This document shows positions 17,302-26,816 of a DNA stretch of 49,002 nucleotides, piece after piece. The first letter of the stretch is position 1, and every line of letters starts with the position of its first letter. The notes beneath the pieces were generated by a model, which worked only from the letters and a program-made list of their open reading frames with translations, searched no databases and was not told the DNA's origin. The translations under genes were made by a program, and so were the position numbers. The DNA is from Actinomycetota bacterium (GTDB lineage: Bacteria > Actinomycetota > Actinomycetes > S36-B12 > UBA5976): NCBI GenBank assembly GCA_016870575.1, contig VGBH01000009.1, positions 1-49,002 of the forward strand, read 5' to 3'.

Positions 17302-18203
17302 GCTTGCCACTGGGCATTTTGTTTTTCCAGTGATTTACGTAACATTCGATCTGTTGCTCGAGTTAGCGGAATAGTTACTGCCAAAAAAACTAGTGCTGCC
17401 ATTACATATGGAGTGTAGTTAAAAGTTTTTGCTGTTTGAATTTGTGCAGCTCGAACAGCATCAGTTACTCCAAGAATCGAAATCAAGCCGGTATCTTTAA
17501 TAAGCGCAACTAAGTCATTCAATAATGGTGGTGTTACTCGTTTTAGTGCCTGCGGCAATACCACATGTCGCAACGTTTGAATATGACTTAATCCTAAAGA
17601 TCTAGCAGCAGCACGCTGGCTTGGATGCACTGTAAGTATGCCGCTTCGAATTACTTCGGCTACGTAAGCCGAGTAGGTGATAATTACGGCTATCGTTCCA
17701 AGAATCAAGACGTTATTTGTTACACCCCTTAATTGCAGTGCCGGAATACCAAAGCCAATTAGCAAAATTACTAATAGCATTGGAATTCCACGGAAAACAT
17801 CAACATATACCATTGCTAAAAATCTAAATGGTGTTAGTGCAGGAGAGCGAGAAGTGCGAACAAGAGCTATCAACAAACCAATTACTGCAACTGAACTTCC
17901 AGCAATTATTGTTAGCGTGACGTTAGTACCAAATCCAAGAATTATTTTTGGAAGTACTTCAACACCATAAGCCCACTTAAAAAAAGTATCTCTAAGTGAA
18001 ATCCATCCAGGTGATGTAACTAAGACAACAATCAGTGTGCCAATAACTAAAATGCTAGATGCAGCAGCAATTAACGCATTTCGTTTGTTTCTTTTTTTAC
18101 GAGCAGATTGCCTAGCTAATTCGATGTTACTTGGTTGCCAAGGGCCACCGAAATCGTAGGGCACAGCAGCATCACTACTGCTGTGCCCACGATTTTCAGT
18201 CAT
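17298..18203 (-). CDS. Polar amino-acid ABC transporter permease (probable methionine importer)
   Basis: A 301-residue inner-membrane permease. A long hydrophilic, basic N-terminus (about 40 residues, ARKKRNKRN) precedes several hydrophobic segments. The EAA loop reads AAARSLGLSHIQTLRHVVLPQALKRVTPP, typical of HisM/GlnP-type permeases. Only one permease gene is present, so a homodimeric channel is likely. Its ATG shares a base with the stop of the binding-protein gene (TAATG) and its end overlaps the ATPase. Confidence 0.9.
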   Translation of the reverse strand: MTENRGHSSSDAAVPYDFGGPWQPSNIELARQSARKKRNKRNALIAAASSILVIGTLIVVLVTSPGWISLRDTFFKWAYGVEVLPKIILGFGTNVTLTIIAGSSVAVIGLLIALVRTSRSPALTPFRFLAMVYVDVFRGIPMLLVILLIGFGIPALQLRGVTNNVLILGTIAVIITYSAYVAEVIRSGILTVHPSQRAAARSLGLSHIQTLRHVVLPQALKRVTPPLLNDLVALIKDTGLISILGVTDAVRAAQIQTAKTFNYTPYVMAALVFLAVTIPLTRATDRMLRKSLEKQNAQWQA

Positions 18204-19060
18204 TAGCGCAGAACTGGTGCACCAGCGGAATCAGCTAACCATTCCGAAGTGATGGTGGCTAACGAGCCATCGTTTCGAATTGCATCAACTGCCTGAGTTA
18301 CGCAATCAGTGAGTGGACTGTCCTTTGCTAGTAAAAGACCAAATCCTTGATCACTAGCATCGCTACCTTCAACTTGTCCGACAATGATGCCATCTGGAAT
18401 TTCAACAGCGGATAGATAAAAAGCAGTTGGTAGATCTACAACTAATCCATCGACTTGTTGATTCTTTAGCGCAGTAACAGCAGCAGCATTGTCATTAAAT
18501 ACTGAAGCTGAAAGTCCCAAAGTACTTTCAATCACATCAAGCGAAGTAGTACCAACTGCTGCACCAAGTTTTGCACCGGATGCGGAGATTTCAGCCAACG
18601 TAGTTAGCCCCTCAAGCACGCTTCCTTTGAAGGAAACAATTGTTTGATTTGCTTGGTAGTAAGTAGATGAGAAATCCACTACTTCTTTTCGCTCATCAGT
18701 TATTGAATATTGCTGCAAGTTAAAATCAAATGTCTTTGGTCCTGGTGCAATTGCTGCATCAAAAGTTGTTCTTACCCAAGTAACTGCAGTTTGGTCATAA
18801 CCAAGTTGTGCTGCTACTGCATATGCAACTGCAGCTTCAAATCCTTGACCTGATTCTGGTGCATCATCAATCACCCATGGGTAATAGGCAGGTTCACCAG
18901 TTGCAATAGTTAGCACTCCTGGCTCAAGGGTTTGGAGTGACTCTGGTGAGCAGATTGTGCCGGTGTCAGTTGCTTCAGTTTCTGCTTCATCAGTAGTAGC
19001 ACAGGCAGAAAGCACTAATGCAAATGCCAACAGCGGAATTAACTTAAATAGTTTTTTCAT
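18203..19060 (-). CDS. ABC transporter substrate-binding lipoprotein (SBP family 3; probable methionine importer)
   Basis: A 285-residue exported lipoprotein. Its signal peptide MKKLFKLIPLLAFALVLSAC has a lipobox LSAC with Cys20 as lipid anchor. The rest resembles family 3 amino-acid binding proteins (QGFEAAVAYAVAAQLGY, then VDFSSTYYQANQTIV). The ATG at 19060 has AGAGAGG six bases upstream and is preferred to the in-frame TTG at 19063. It is the first gene of the importer operon, behind the second SAM-IV riboswitch. Methionine or a related sulfur compound is inferred from that regulation. Confidence 0.88.
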   Translation of the reverse strand: MKKLFKLIPLLAFALVLSACATTDEAETEATDTGTICSPESLQTLEPGVLTIATGEPAYYPWVIDDAPESGQGFEAAVAYAVAAQLGYDQTAVTWVRTTFDAAIAPGPKTFDFNLQQYSITDERKEVVDFSSTYYQANQTIVSFKGSVLEGLTTLAEISASGAKLGAAVGTTSLDVIESTLGLSASVFNDNAAAVTALKNQQVDGLVVDLPTAFYLSAVEIPDGIIVGQVEGSDASDQGFGLLLAKDSPLTDCVTQAVDAIRNDGSLATITSEWLADSAGAPVLR

Positions 19061-19103
19061 CAACAGCCTCTCTATATTCCAAAACGCTGGACCTCAGACT
19101 TTC

Positions 19104-19215
19104 AGACCCGCGCTTGTCGATTTTCGACCTGGTCTTCACCCGGAGCACCCCACCGCGGTGGAGGGTTGCCGTCCAGTAAGCCGGGGCTAATAACTGGAAC
19201 TCATGACCTGGGCGG
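19104..19215 (-). promoter_or_regulatory. SAM-IV-type riboswitch (copy 2, ABC importer leader)
   Basis: This 112-base block matches 16413-16524 at 110 positions; both differences fall in the five-base loop of the 3' GTCG/CGAC hairpin. The aptamer therefore has the same conserved core (GGTCATGAG, CCCCGGCTT, GGCAACCCTCC, CCGCGGTGGGGTG, CCGGGTGA). It controls the substrate-binding protein gene whose ATG is at 19060. The 43-base stretch between aptamer and gene does not share the metY SD-sequestering elements; no strong terminator with a U-tract is visible there. Confidence 0.87.
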
Positions 19216-19216
19216 A

Positions 19217-19222
19217 ACTATA
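19217..19222 (-). promoter_or_regulatory. Candidate -10 element of the importer operon
   Basis: TATAGT on the minus strand matches the -10 consensus at five positions and sits immediately upstream of the riboswitch, at the same distance as TACTAT in the metY copy. No convincing -35 is present 16-18 bases upstream. Confidence 0.4.
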
Positions 19223-19252
19223 CAAGAACTAAACCCGATGAACTAGGGCTGG

Positions 19253-19945
19253 TTAGACAGATTGAAGTTGATCTCGCCCAGTGGGTAAATCGCAACGGTA
19301 ACCAACGTTTCGTACCGTGCCAATAATTGCTTCATACTCAGGACCTAGCTTTGCCCGAAGTCTTCTCACGTGTACATCTACGGTTCGAGTACCACCAAAA
19401 AAATCATAACCCCATACTTCTTGAAGCAGCTGCGATCTTGTAAATACTCGCCCAGGATGCTGGGTTAGAAATCGCAGTAACTCAAATTCTTTATATGTTA
19501 AATCGAGAGTTTCACCGCGAAGTTTTGCAGTATAGCCAGTGCTATTAATTATTAACTCGCCAATTCGTTGTTCATTTGTTGAGCTTGTCTCGGGTTCAGA
19601 TGTTGTAGTAACTAATCGAATTCGAGCATCAAGCTCTGCAGGACCAATGGTATCTAGTACAAAATCATTTATTCCCCAGTCATTTTGCAGTGCTACCGCA
19701 CCACCTTCATTTAAAATCAATACAACTGGAGCACCGGCACCTGTTGCGTGCAACATTCGGCAAAAACTACGAACTGCTGGGAGATCTTTTCTGCCATCAA
19801 TTAAAAGTAGATCGCTGTTTGGCGCATTTACTAACACCGATGGGTCAACTGGCAGCACTCGAACTTGATGAGCAAGCAAGCCCAGTGCTGGAAGTACTTC
19901 AGCTGAGGAGCTTGGTGAATCAGTGAGCAACAAAATGGCCGCCAT
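19253..19945 (-). CDS. glnR: GlnR-type orphan response regulator
   Basis: A 230-residue OmpR-like regulator. The N-terminal receiver-like domain reads [28 protein letters not shown] ... [12 protein letters not shown], close to actinobacterial GlnR, which works without phosphorylation by a partner kinase; none is adjacent. The C-terminal winged helix is complete ([26 protein letters not shown] ... [17 protein letters not shown]). In relatives it activates nitrogen-assimilation genes such as glnA and amtB. It is divergent from the nitrobindin gene. Confidence 0.85.
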   Translation of the reverse strand: MAAILLLTDSPSSSAEVLPALGLLAHQVRVLPVDPSVLVNAPNSDLLLIDGRKDLPAVRSFCRMLHATGAGAPVVLILNEGGAVALQNDWGINDFVLDTIGPAELDARIRLVTTTSEPETSSTNEQRIGELIINSTGYTAKLRGETLDLTYKEFELLRFLTQHPGRVFTRSQLLQEVWGYDFFGGTRTVDVHVRRLRAKLGPEYEAIIGTVRNVGYRCDLPTGRDQLQSV

Positions 19946-20015
19946 TGGCTAAGAATAGTTGCTGCAAAGGATTACTTCGTCTCAGCAGTTAGGGTTTGCC
20001 CAAGGAGCAGGCAAA

Positions 20016-20555
20016 GTGACCAATTCAGATTTCATCGCTGGCGTGCCAGCACCGATTGCCCATCTATCGTGGCTAGTTGGCTCATGGTTAGGCGTTGGAG
20101 TGGGTGGCGAAACCAATGGAGCACCATTTCAATTCGCACAAGAAGTTCAAATTGGCTGCGATGGACGTGAGTTTCTAACGCATGTTTCGAGATCTTGGCT
20201 ATTGGATGCAAATGGAAACAGGGTTAAGCCAACTGCGGTTGAGTTTGGTATTTGGCGAGCAACGGAAAATAATGGTGCAATATTGCAGTTAACTCACTCA
20301 TATGGTTACTCTGAAACATTAACCGGGAATGTAGAAATAACTGCAATAAACAATGCAGTTATAACTGGTGCGAGAATCAAGTTGCAAACGATTCGAATTA
20401 TGCGACCCGAAGATACTCCGCTGTATCGAGGTAGTGAGCGATTGCTTGGGTTAGTTGACGGTCGATTACTTTGGCGATTGGACACGCTAACGTCTGGTGA
20501 AGAACCGGAAGCACATGTTTCAGCAACTTTAACCAGAATGGAAAATCATGACTAG
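20016..20555 (+). CDS. Nitrobindin (heme-binding beta-barrel, FABP-like)
   Basis: A 179-residue protein of the nitrobindin family. The signature GSWLGVGVG (GxWxGxG type) is near the N-terminus, and the heme-ligand region near the C-terminus is retained (EAHVSATLTR, with His). Nitrobindins are soluble ferric heme proteins thought to bind NO and isomerise peroxynitrite. The frame extends to 19959, but GTG at 20016 is preferred because AAGGAG sits eight bases upstream. It overlaps the downstream Fur-family gene by eight bases. Confidence 0.85.
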   Translation: MTNSDFIAGVPAPIAHLSWLVGSWLGVGVGGETNGAPFQFAQEVQIGCDGREFLTHVSRSWLLDANGNRVKPTAVEFGIWRATENNGAILQLTHSYGYSETLTGNVEITAINNAVITGARIKLQTIRIMRPEDTPLYRGSERLLGLVDGRLLWRLDTLTSGEEPEAHVSATLTRMENHD

Positions 20556-20964
20556 CAGTGAAAAACTAAAGGCTGCCGGATTGAGAGTCACTCAGCAACG
20601 CGAGTTAGTTCTAGCAGCACTAGATGCAATTCGACATGGGACACCAGAAGAGATACTTGTTGACGTCACCAAACACTCACCTGGGGTTAATCTTTCCACG
20701 ATTTATCGCTGTCTTGAAGTTTTGGAAAAAGCTGCGCTTATCACTCACACTCATTTAGGACATGGTGCGCCTACATATCATGTCGTTGATGGTGATCCAC
20801 ATATTCATTTACGCTGCAGTAAGTGCGAGCGAGGTTTTTCTCTGCCAGCTACTTTAGCAAGTGAAACAGTTGCCACAATTCGTATTGAAAACGGCTTTCA
20901 AGTGGATCCCTATCACATAACTTTTGATGGCCAATGTGAAAAATGTGCGCAGGAAAACAAATGA
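20548..20964 (+). CDS. Fur-family metal-responsive regulator (Fur/Zur type)
   Basis: A 138-residue Fur-family repressor. It has an N-terminal winged helix (GLRVTQQRELVLAAL ... NLSTIYRCLEVLEKAALI) and a dimerisation domain with the metal-binding HIHLRC motif. Two CxxC pairs (CSKC and CEKC) form the structural zinc site. The pair of CxxC sites would suit either Fur or Zur, so the regulated metal cannot be fixed. It overlaps the nitrobindin gene and the next gene (ATGA), suggesting a co-transcribed set. Confidence 0.9.
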   Translation: MTSSEKLKAAGLRVTQQRELVLAALDAIRHGTPEEILVDVTKHSPGVNLSTIYRCLEVLEKAALITHTHLGHGAPTYHVVDGDPHIHLRCSKCERGFSLPATLASETVATIRIENGFQVDPYHITFDGQCEKCAQENK

Positions 20965-21983
20965 GCCAAAATGCTGTGCCACCACCAATTGATTGGTTAG
21001 ATCAAGATATTCCTTGGCACTTTGGCAATCCACTCAATGAGCAGAAACTACTAATTGATGGTCATGGAATAGTTGATATCAGTAACCGAGTAGTACTTTC
21101 CCTAACAGGGCCAGATCGGTTAACTTGGCTAGACAGCATAAGTTCGCATTCAGTTGCTAATTTGGCTTCAGGGGAGAGCGCAACAACCTTGATTCTTTCT
21201 CCGCACGGCCACATTGAACATGAACTGCATGTTATTAGTTTCGATGAGACCTGTTTTTTGATTGCAGAAACGGGATCAGCAGATTTACTAACAGAGTATT
21301 TACTAAAAATGCGGTTCATGTCTCAGGTGGAGATAAAAGTAGAAACAGATTACAAAGTTTTCTTTGAACCAATTCGTGAGATTAGTGATTATCCAACTTG
21401 GCTAACGCCACTTGAGTTTGGTGAGTTGGGATTAACAAAAGCAGGTAGCAGCGCTGGTGGTGATCAATCAAGATATTTACTTGCACGGCCAGCAAGATTT
21501 ATTGGTCGAGAAGTTTTAATACCTATTACTGAAGTGCAGAGTTGTTTATCGGGCAAAGAACAAACGGGAAGTTGGGCCTACAACGCAATTCGAATTGCTG
21601 CAGGGGTGCCAAGAATGCTGGATTTTGATCATAAAACTTTGCCGCATGAAGTTGGATTTATTGGTCCAGCGGTGCACTTAAGTAAAGGTTGTTATCGGGG
21701 ACAGGAAACGGTAGCCCGACTGCATAATTTGGGTAAGCCGCCTCGACGATTAACTTTGCTTTTTTTGGAAGCAGGAGATAACCAATTGCCTGTAAAAGGT
21801 GATTTAGTTGTGCTAGAAAAAGAAAATATTGGAGTTATCTGTTCATCCGTACAACATTTTGAGTTTGGACCTATTGCGCTAGCTTTAATTAAGCGCTCAG
21901 CTTCAGAGAGTGAAACTATTGAGGTTAATGGTCAATCCGCAACTCAGCAGTTAATAGTTAATCCAGAAAGCAATCGTGGCTAA
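20961..21983 (+). CDS. ygfZ: YgfZ/GcvT-like folate-binding protein
   Basis: A 340-residue protein of the YgfZ family, which helps maintain or repair iron-sulfur enzymes in a folate-dependent way. The signature KGCYRGQETVARLHNLGKPPRRL region is present around residues 245-265, including the conserved cysteine. The preferred ATG (20961) overlaps the stop of the Fur-family gene; the frame also opens at 20943. The GcvT-like N-terminal domain starts with VVLSLTGPDRLTWLDS. Confidence 0.9.
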   Translation: MSQNAVPPPIDWLDQDIPWHFGNPLNEQKLLIDGHGIVDISNRVVLSLTGPDRLTWLDSISSHSVANLASGESATTLILSPHGHIEHELHVISFDETCFLIAETGSADLLTEYLLKMRFMSQVEIKVETDYKVFFEPIREISDYPTWLTPLEFGELGLTKAGSSAGGDQSRYLLARPARFIGREVLIPITEVQSCLSGKEQTGSWAYNAIRIAAGVPRMLDFDHKTLPHEVGFIGPAVHLSKGCYRGQETVARLHNLGKPPRRLTLLFLEAGDNQLPVKGDLVVLEKENIGVICSSVQHFEFGPIALALIKRSASESETIEVNGQSATQQLIVNPESNRG

Positions 21984-22917
21984 TCCAATTCTGGCGCAAT
22001 TAGTTCGTGGCGAACTAGTTGAAAGCATTTACACTGGACGATTAGTAATGTTAACGGCTGATGGCAAAATTGAATTCTCGCTAGGCGATATCAAAGAGTT
22101 GGTATATCCACGCAGCGCAGTTAAATGCGTTCAAGCTGCGATTTCACTTGAATTTGGCGCGCAATTAGAAAATGAAACTGCTGCAGTTGCAGCTGCATCT
22201 CATAGCGGTAGTGATGAGCACATTAGATATGTTCTATCAATTTTAAATTCAGTTGGGTTAACTGAATCGGATTTGCAGACACCACCTGATTATCCATTAG
22301 GTGTAACTGAACAGCGAGAATGGATTGTTTTGCGAAAGCCAAAATCAGCCATAGCAATGAATTGCTCTGGAAAGCATGCAGCTTGGTTGGCTGCATCAGT
22401 TGCTTCTGGACTTGATCCTAAACAATATCTTTCACCAAAGAATAAAATTCAAGAAAGAACAATTGAGTTGTTTTCAGAACTTGCTGAAGAAAAGATAGTC
22501 GTTTCAAGTATTGATGGCTGTGGTGGACCATTACACGCGATGTCGCTTATCGGACTTACCAAGATGATTCAACAAGCAGTAGTTGCACCTATTGACTCTG
22601 AACTGAATCAAATTGTTTCTGCTGTGCGTAAGTTTCCTGAAGCAGCTAGTGGTGCTGGACGAGATGTGGCGAAGTTTATGCGTGCCATCCCTGGAAGTTA
22701 TATAAAGGAAGGTGCCGAGGGAGTTGAGGTTTTAGCTTTATCTGACGGTAGAACTGCAGCGTTTAAGTTTGATTCAGGTAATTTTTTATTGCGACATTTA
22801 GTTTCAGCAAGAATCTTTCAACTATGGGGCGTAAACAATCCAGCATCTGATGAACTACTTACTAAACCAGTACTTGGTGGTGGTAAAAAAGTTGGCAAAT
22901 ACCACGCTGTTTTTTAG
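21976..22917 (+). CDS. Asparaginase family (type II, Rhizobium etli-like)
   Basis: A 313-residue protein of the Asparaginase_II family, which hydrolyses L-asparagine to aspartate and ammonia. Landmarks are [26 protein letters not shown] and [11 protein letters not shown]. These segments contain the conserved serine, lysine and cysteine residues of the family. GTG start, overlapping ygfZ by eight bases. Linked to GlnR, it could serve nitrogen scavenging. Confidence 0.85.
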   Translation: MANPILAQLVRGELVESIYTGRLVMLTADGKIEFSLGDIKELVYPRSAVKCVQAAISLEFGAQLENETAAVAAASHSGSDEHIRYVLSILNSVGLTESDLQTPPDYPLGVTEQREWIVLRKPKSAIAMNCSGKHAAWLAASVASGLDPKQYLSPKNKIQERTIELFSELAEEKIVVSSIDGCGGPLHAMSLIGLTKMIQQAVVAPIDSELNQIVSAVRKFPEAASGAGRDVAKFMRAIPGSYIKEGAEGVEVLALSDGRTAAFKFDSGNFLLRHLVSARIFQLWGVNNPASDELLTKPVLGGGKKVGKYHAVF

Positions 22918-23651
22918 CGCCCCTGATTTGCAACTTTAGCGGCGGCCTCAGCCGCTGCAACTGGATCTAAATATTTTCCACCTGGGGTGATTGGCTTGAA
23001 TTCTTGATCTAAATCATAAAGGAGTGGAATACCAGTTGGAATATTCAATTCAGCAATATCAGTATCTGAAATGCCATCTAATTCTTTAACTAAAGCACGC
23101 AGTGAATTGCCATGCGCTGTGATCAATACTAATTCACCAGCTTTTAGTTGGGGTATAACTTGCTGCTGCCAATATGGCAACATACGTGCAATTACATCCT
23201 TCAAGCATTCTGTATTTGGTAAATTTTCTATGCCAGCATATCTCGGATCATTTGCTTGCGAGTATTTATCAGTTGGCTCTATTGGCGGAGGCGGCACATC
23301 AAATGATCTACGCCATAACATAAATTGCTCTTCGCCGTAAGTGGCCAAAGTTTCTTTTTTATCTTTTCCTTGTAGCGCTCCGTAATGTCGCTCATTTAGA
23401 CGCCAAGAGCGAGTGACCGCAATCCAATGTCGATCAGCTACATCAAGGGCAATTTGTGCGGTTGAAATAGCTCGACGTAATAGCGAAGTATGAAGTTGAG
23501 TTGGCAATAAATTTGTTTCTTTGAGCAACTCTCCAGCTCGAAAAGCTTCGGCTTTGCCTTTTTCACTTAGTGCAACATCTACCCAACCAGTAAACAAATT
23601 GAGCGCATTCCATTCAGATTCACCGTGCCGCAACAAAATTAACTTATACAT
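22914..23651 (-). CDS. gpmA: 2,3-bisphosphoglycerate-dependent phosphoglycerate mutase
   Basis: A 245-residue glycolytic enzyme interconverting 2- and 3-phosphoglycerate. The phosphohistidine motif is [10 protein letters not shown] near the N-terminus, followed by [15 protein letters not shown] and the second catalytic histidine in [28 protein letters not shown] is diagnostic of dPGM. The order with mshA and senX3-regX3 is the same as in mycobacteria. Convergent with the asparaginase gene by a four-base overlap. Confidence 0.95.
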   Translation of the reverse strand: MYKLILLRHGESEWNALNLFTGWVDVALSEKGKAEAFRAGELLKETNLLPTQLHTSLLRRAISTAQIALDVADRHWIAVTRSWRLNERHYGALQGKDKKETLATYGEEQFMLWRRSFDVPPPPIEPTDKYSQANDPRYAGIENLPNTECLKDVIARMLPYWQQQVIPQLKAGELVLITAHGNSLRALVKELDGISDTDIAELNIPTGIPLLYDLDQEFKPITPGGKYLDPVAAAEAAAKVANQGR

Positions 23652-23662
23652 AGTTGCCTACT

Positions 23663-24922
23663 TTACCTATTTGCCACAACCGCCAACTTCATTGCGTGAT
23701 GATAAACCGCCAGTAATTGATCTACCGTTTTATCCCAAGTGAAATCTGCTGCCTGTGCAATTGCATTTTTCGAGAATTGAGACCTTTTTTCAGTGTCCAG
23801 AAGTAAATCAGCTAGTGAATTTGCCCAGGCCGTTGTGTTGTGACCTGTAACAAGTAAACCAGAATTTTGATCCTTAACCGCATAGTTCAATCCACCAACT
23901 TTCGCAGCTACTACTGGAATTCCACAAGCTTGCGCTTCAACTGCAACTAATCCAAAGGATTCAGTATAAGAAGGAACTGCAACTAAATCACTTGCCCGAT
24001 AAAGCAGAACTAGGTAATCTCGATTTTGTGGAGGTAGGAATTTAACTCGCTGGGTAAGCCCAAGTTCATTTGCAAGATGTTTTAGTCGCTCAGGATCTTT
24101 TGTACCAGTTCCACTTGGTGCACCACAAATAACTATCTTCAGTCGATCTGCAGACTCAGGCTTGATGCTCATCATTTCGGCTGCTGCCCTTAATAATACT
24201 TCAGGTCCTTTAAGTGGCTGTATTCGACCAACAAAAGTTATCACTAAATCATTTGAATCAATTCCAAAATGTTTTCGGGAACTAACTTTATCTCCGGGAG
24301 TAAAGTGAAGGTTATCAACTCCTGGATAAACTACTTTTACCTTTTCTTTATCCGCATGATAATGCTCAATTAATTCATTTTGTTCAATCGCAGTATTAGC
24401 AATTAACAAGTCAGCAGTGTCAACTAATTGCTGTTCACCAACGATACGTAAATTAGGTTCGGGGATATCACCTTCGGATAATAATAAATTCTTTATTTTA
24501 CCGAGAGTATGCATTGAATGCACAAGTGGAGCTAACCATCGCTCTCGCGCTACCCACCCAACCTGACCTGATAACCAATAATGACTATGAATTAAATCGA
24601 TATGGTTTTCAGGCATTCGTGCGCCGTATCGCAATACACCAGCAGTGAAATTACATAGCGTTGCGGGAAGATCATTTTTATCTAATCCTTCCAATGCACC
24701 AGAATCAACATGATGCACATTCACTCCCGGAAACAACTGAACCATAGCTGGCAAACCAGCTTTGGCTTTACGGGTCAAAATGTCTACTTCAACATCTCGC
24801 TCTGCCAATCGTTTGGCAGTTTCAGCCACATAAACGTTTAGCCCACCTGCATCACCAGCACCTGGCTGCTCAAGCGGGGAGGTGTGCACAGTAATCATCG
24901 CGACTCGTCGCGGATAATTCAT
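23663..24922 (-). CDS. mshA: MshA-type glycosyltransferase (D-inositol-3-phosphate glycosyltransferase)
   Basis: A 419-residue GT4 glycosyltransferase. The N-terminus MITVHTSPLEQPGAGDAGG, the phosphate-binding GRIQPLKGPEVLL and the E-x7-E element in SYTESFGLVAVEAQACG match MshA, which starts mycothiol synthesis by joining GlcNAc to inositol 3-phosphate. The preferred ATG at 24922 has AAAGGG six bases upstream; the frame otherwise runs back into the divergent kinase. Mycothiol genes other than this one are not in the window. Confidence 0.85.
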   Translation of the reverse strand: MNYPRRVAMITVHTSPLEQPGAGDAGGLNVYVAETAKRLAERDVEVDILTRKAKAGLPAMVQLFPGVNVHHVDSGALEGLDKNDLPATLCNFTAGVLRYGARMPENHIDLIHSHYWLSGQVGWVARERWLAPLVHSMHTLGKIKNLLLSEGDIPEPNLRIVGEQQLVDTADLLIANTAIEQNELIEHYHADKEKVKVVYPGVDNLHFTPGDKVSSRKHFGIDSNDLVITFVGRIQPLKGPEVLLRAAAEMMSIKPESADRLKIVICGAPSGTGTKDPERLKHLANELGLTQRVKFLPPQNRDYLVLLYRASDLVAVPSYTESFGLVAVEAQACGIPVVAAKVGGLNYAVKDQNSGLLVTGHNTTAWANSLADLLLDTEKRSQFSKNAIAQAADFTWDKTVDQLLAVYHHAMKLAVVANR

Positions 24923-25005
24923 GTTCACCCTTTCGTTAAGTGCCGTATCCCTTAAGTTCACCGGCAAATTTCCACCAAATACCCGCTGCGCTCTATCCTG
25001 AGCAC

Positions 25006-26139
25006 GTGAACTTCTGGCTTGGTTTTGTCCTAGCGTCCGCCTTGTTTGTTATTGGTGCCTTTATAGCAAATCGGATAAAAACACCATATAAACAAGACGG
25101 ATCAGCAAAAGCGGCTGAAGCTGCCTTGCTTGCCGCTTTGCCAGATGCTTGGCTCATTCTAGATGAGTCTGGGCAAGTGCTTGCAATATCGCCGGCAGCT
25201 GAAGAACTTGATTTAGTGCTGGGTAATCAGTTGATACATGCAAATATTGCTGCATTTACGAATAGCGCAATAAAAAATGAGCAGGTTGCTGAAGGTATTC
25301 TTGATATTCCACGATCAGCACTAGGAACTGCCTCACTCTCGCTATTGGTCCGAATAGCACCAATTCCAGAGAGTAGGTATTTATTGATTCTTCGGGATGT
25401 CTCAGATGTCACTCGTGTTGAGTCAGTTCGACGTGATTTTGTGGCAAATGTTTCACACGAGTTAAAAACTCCAGTAGGTGCGCTATCACTTTTGAGTGAG
25501 GCGGCAGCTGAAGCAGCAGATGATCCTGCTGCAGTGCGCCGGTTTGCTATAAAGATGCAAGCTGAAGCTCAGCGTTTGACTAATTTAGTAAATGATTTAA
25601 TTGATTTATCTCGACTACAAAGCGATGATCCGCTAAAGAAAGCCACAATTGCTCCGGTTAAGCGTTTAGTTGATGCAGCAGTTAGTGATGTTCGCGCTGT
25701 TGCAGATGCAAAAGATATTGAGATTGTGACCAAGATAGAAGCAGGCTTGCAAGTTGCATGTGTAGAGCGGCAGTTAACTACTGCGATAAGAAATTTAATT
25801 GTAAATGCCGTTAATTATTCTCCTGCAAATACTAAAGTCATTGTTACTGCAGAAGAAGTTGAAGATTTAGTAGAAATTAGAGTTACAGACCAAGGTATTG
25901 GAATTCCAGAGGGAGATCAATTGCGAGTGTTTGAGCGTTTCTATCGAATTGATCCTGCGCGTTCACGAGCTACTGGTGGCACTGGCCTTGGTTTAGCAAT
26001 TGTGAAACACATCGTCACTGGTCACGGTGGAGATGTTGTGCTGCACTCAGTAGAAGGTAAGGGTTCAACATTTACGTTACGTTTACCAATTCCATCAGAA
26101 GAAACACTACAAAGTCTCTCCGAGGAGGTTGTGGCATGA
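25006..26139 (+). CDS. senX3: SenX3-type sensor histidine kinase
   Basis: A membrane-anchored kinase of about 377 residues from the GTG at 25006. One hydrophobic segment (FWLGFVLASALFVIGAFIA) is followed by a PAS-like domain, HisKA with the phospho-accepting histidine in NVSHELKTP, and a complete ATPase (NLIVNAVNY, DQGIGIP, GGTGLGLAIV). The frame opens at 24940, but that start nearly meets mshA on the other strand. Synteny with gpmA, mshA and regX3 supports the phosphate-responsive SenX3-RegX3 pair. Confidence 0.85.
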   Translation: MNFWLGFVLASALFVIGAFIANRIKTPYKQDGSAKAAEAALLAALPDAWLILDESGQVLAISPAAEELDLVLGNQLIHANIAAFTNSAIKNEQVAEGILDIPRSALGTASLSLLVRIAPIPESRYLLILRDVSDVTRVESVRRDFVANVSHELKTPVGALSLLSEAAAEAADDPAAVRRFAIKMQAEAQRLTNLVNDLIDLSRLQSDDPLKKATIAPVKRLVDAAVSDVRAVADAKDIEIVTKIEAGLQVACVERQLTTAIRNLIVNAVNYSPANTKVIVTAEEVEDLVEIRVTDQGIGIPEGDQLRVFERFYRIDPARSRATGGTGLGLAIVKHIVTGHGGDVVLHSVEGKGSTFTLRLPIPSEETLQSLSEEVVA

Positions 26140-26816
26140 CCAAAGTTCTAGTAGTTGAAGATGAAGAATCGTTTAGTGAAGCAATTTCTTTTATGCTACG
26201 TAAAGAAGGATATGAAGTCGCAGTAGCTGCGGATGGCAATGCGGCGGTTGCTGAATTTGATCAAAATGGTGCAGATATTGTTCTATTGGATTTAATGCTT
26301 CCAGGACTTTCTGGCACCGAAGTTTGCCGTGAAATTCGAAAGCGTTCAAAAGTTCCAGTAATTATGGTTACTGCTAAAGATTCTGAGATAGATAAAGTTG
26401 TAGGTTTAGAACTTGGTGCGGATGACTACGTCACAAAACCATTTAGCTCAAGAGAGTTAATTGCACGCATAAAAGCGGTGCTAAGGCGCAGCGGTGAAAT
26501 TGCTGAAGATAACTCAGATGTGATTGAGATTGGTCCTATTCGAATTGATGTCGAGCGTTATGCGGTATCGGTCAATGGCGAACCAGTGAAATTGCCACTT
26601 AAGGAATTTGATTTACTCCTAATGTTAATGCGAAATGCTGGACGAGTGTTAACTCGAGGTCAACTAATTGACCGCATCTGGGGGTCAGACTATGTTGGAG
26701 ACACAAAAACTTTAGATGTGCATATTAAGCGAATTAGAGCAAAGATTGAGGAAGATCCTGCAAATCCAAGTCACATACTAACCGTACGTGGATTGGGATA
26801 TAAGTTTGAAGCTTAG
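26136..26816 (+). CDS. regX3: RegX3-type response regulator
   Basis: A 226-residue OmpR-family regulator. The receiver has the acidic pair (VEDEESFSEA), the phospho-aspartate in IVLLDLMLPG, and VTAKD with the conserved lysine in VTKPF. The winged helix DNA-binding domain runs from about residue 125 (LKEFDLLLMLMRNAGRVLTRGQL). It overlaps senX3 by ATGA, so kinase and regulator are translated together. In relatives it controls phosphate-starvation genes. Confidence 0.9.
   Translation: MTKVLVVEDEESFSEAISFMLRKEGYEVAVAADGNAAVAEFDQNGADIVLLDLMLPGLSGTEVCREIRKRSKVPVIMVTAKDSEIDKVVGLELGADDYVTKPFSSRELIARIKAVLRRSGEIAEDNSDVIEIGPIRIDVERYAVSVNGEPVKLPLKEFDLLLMLMRNAGRVLTRGQLIDRIWGSDYVGDTKTLDVHIKRIRAKIEEDPANPSHILTVRGLGYKFEA

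Noticed and set aside
19959-20015. N-terminal extension of nitrobindin
   Set aside because: The residues do not resemble the family and the GTG at 20016 has a strong AAGGAG upstream.
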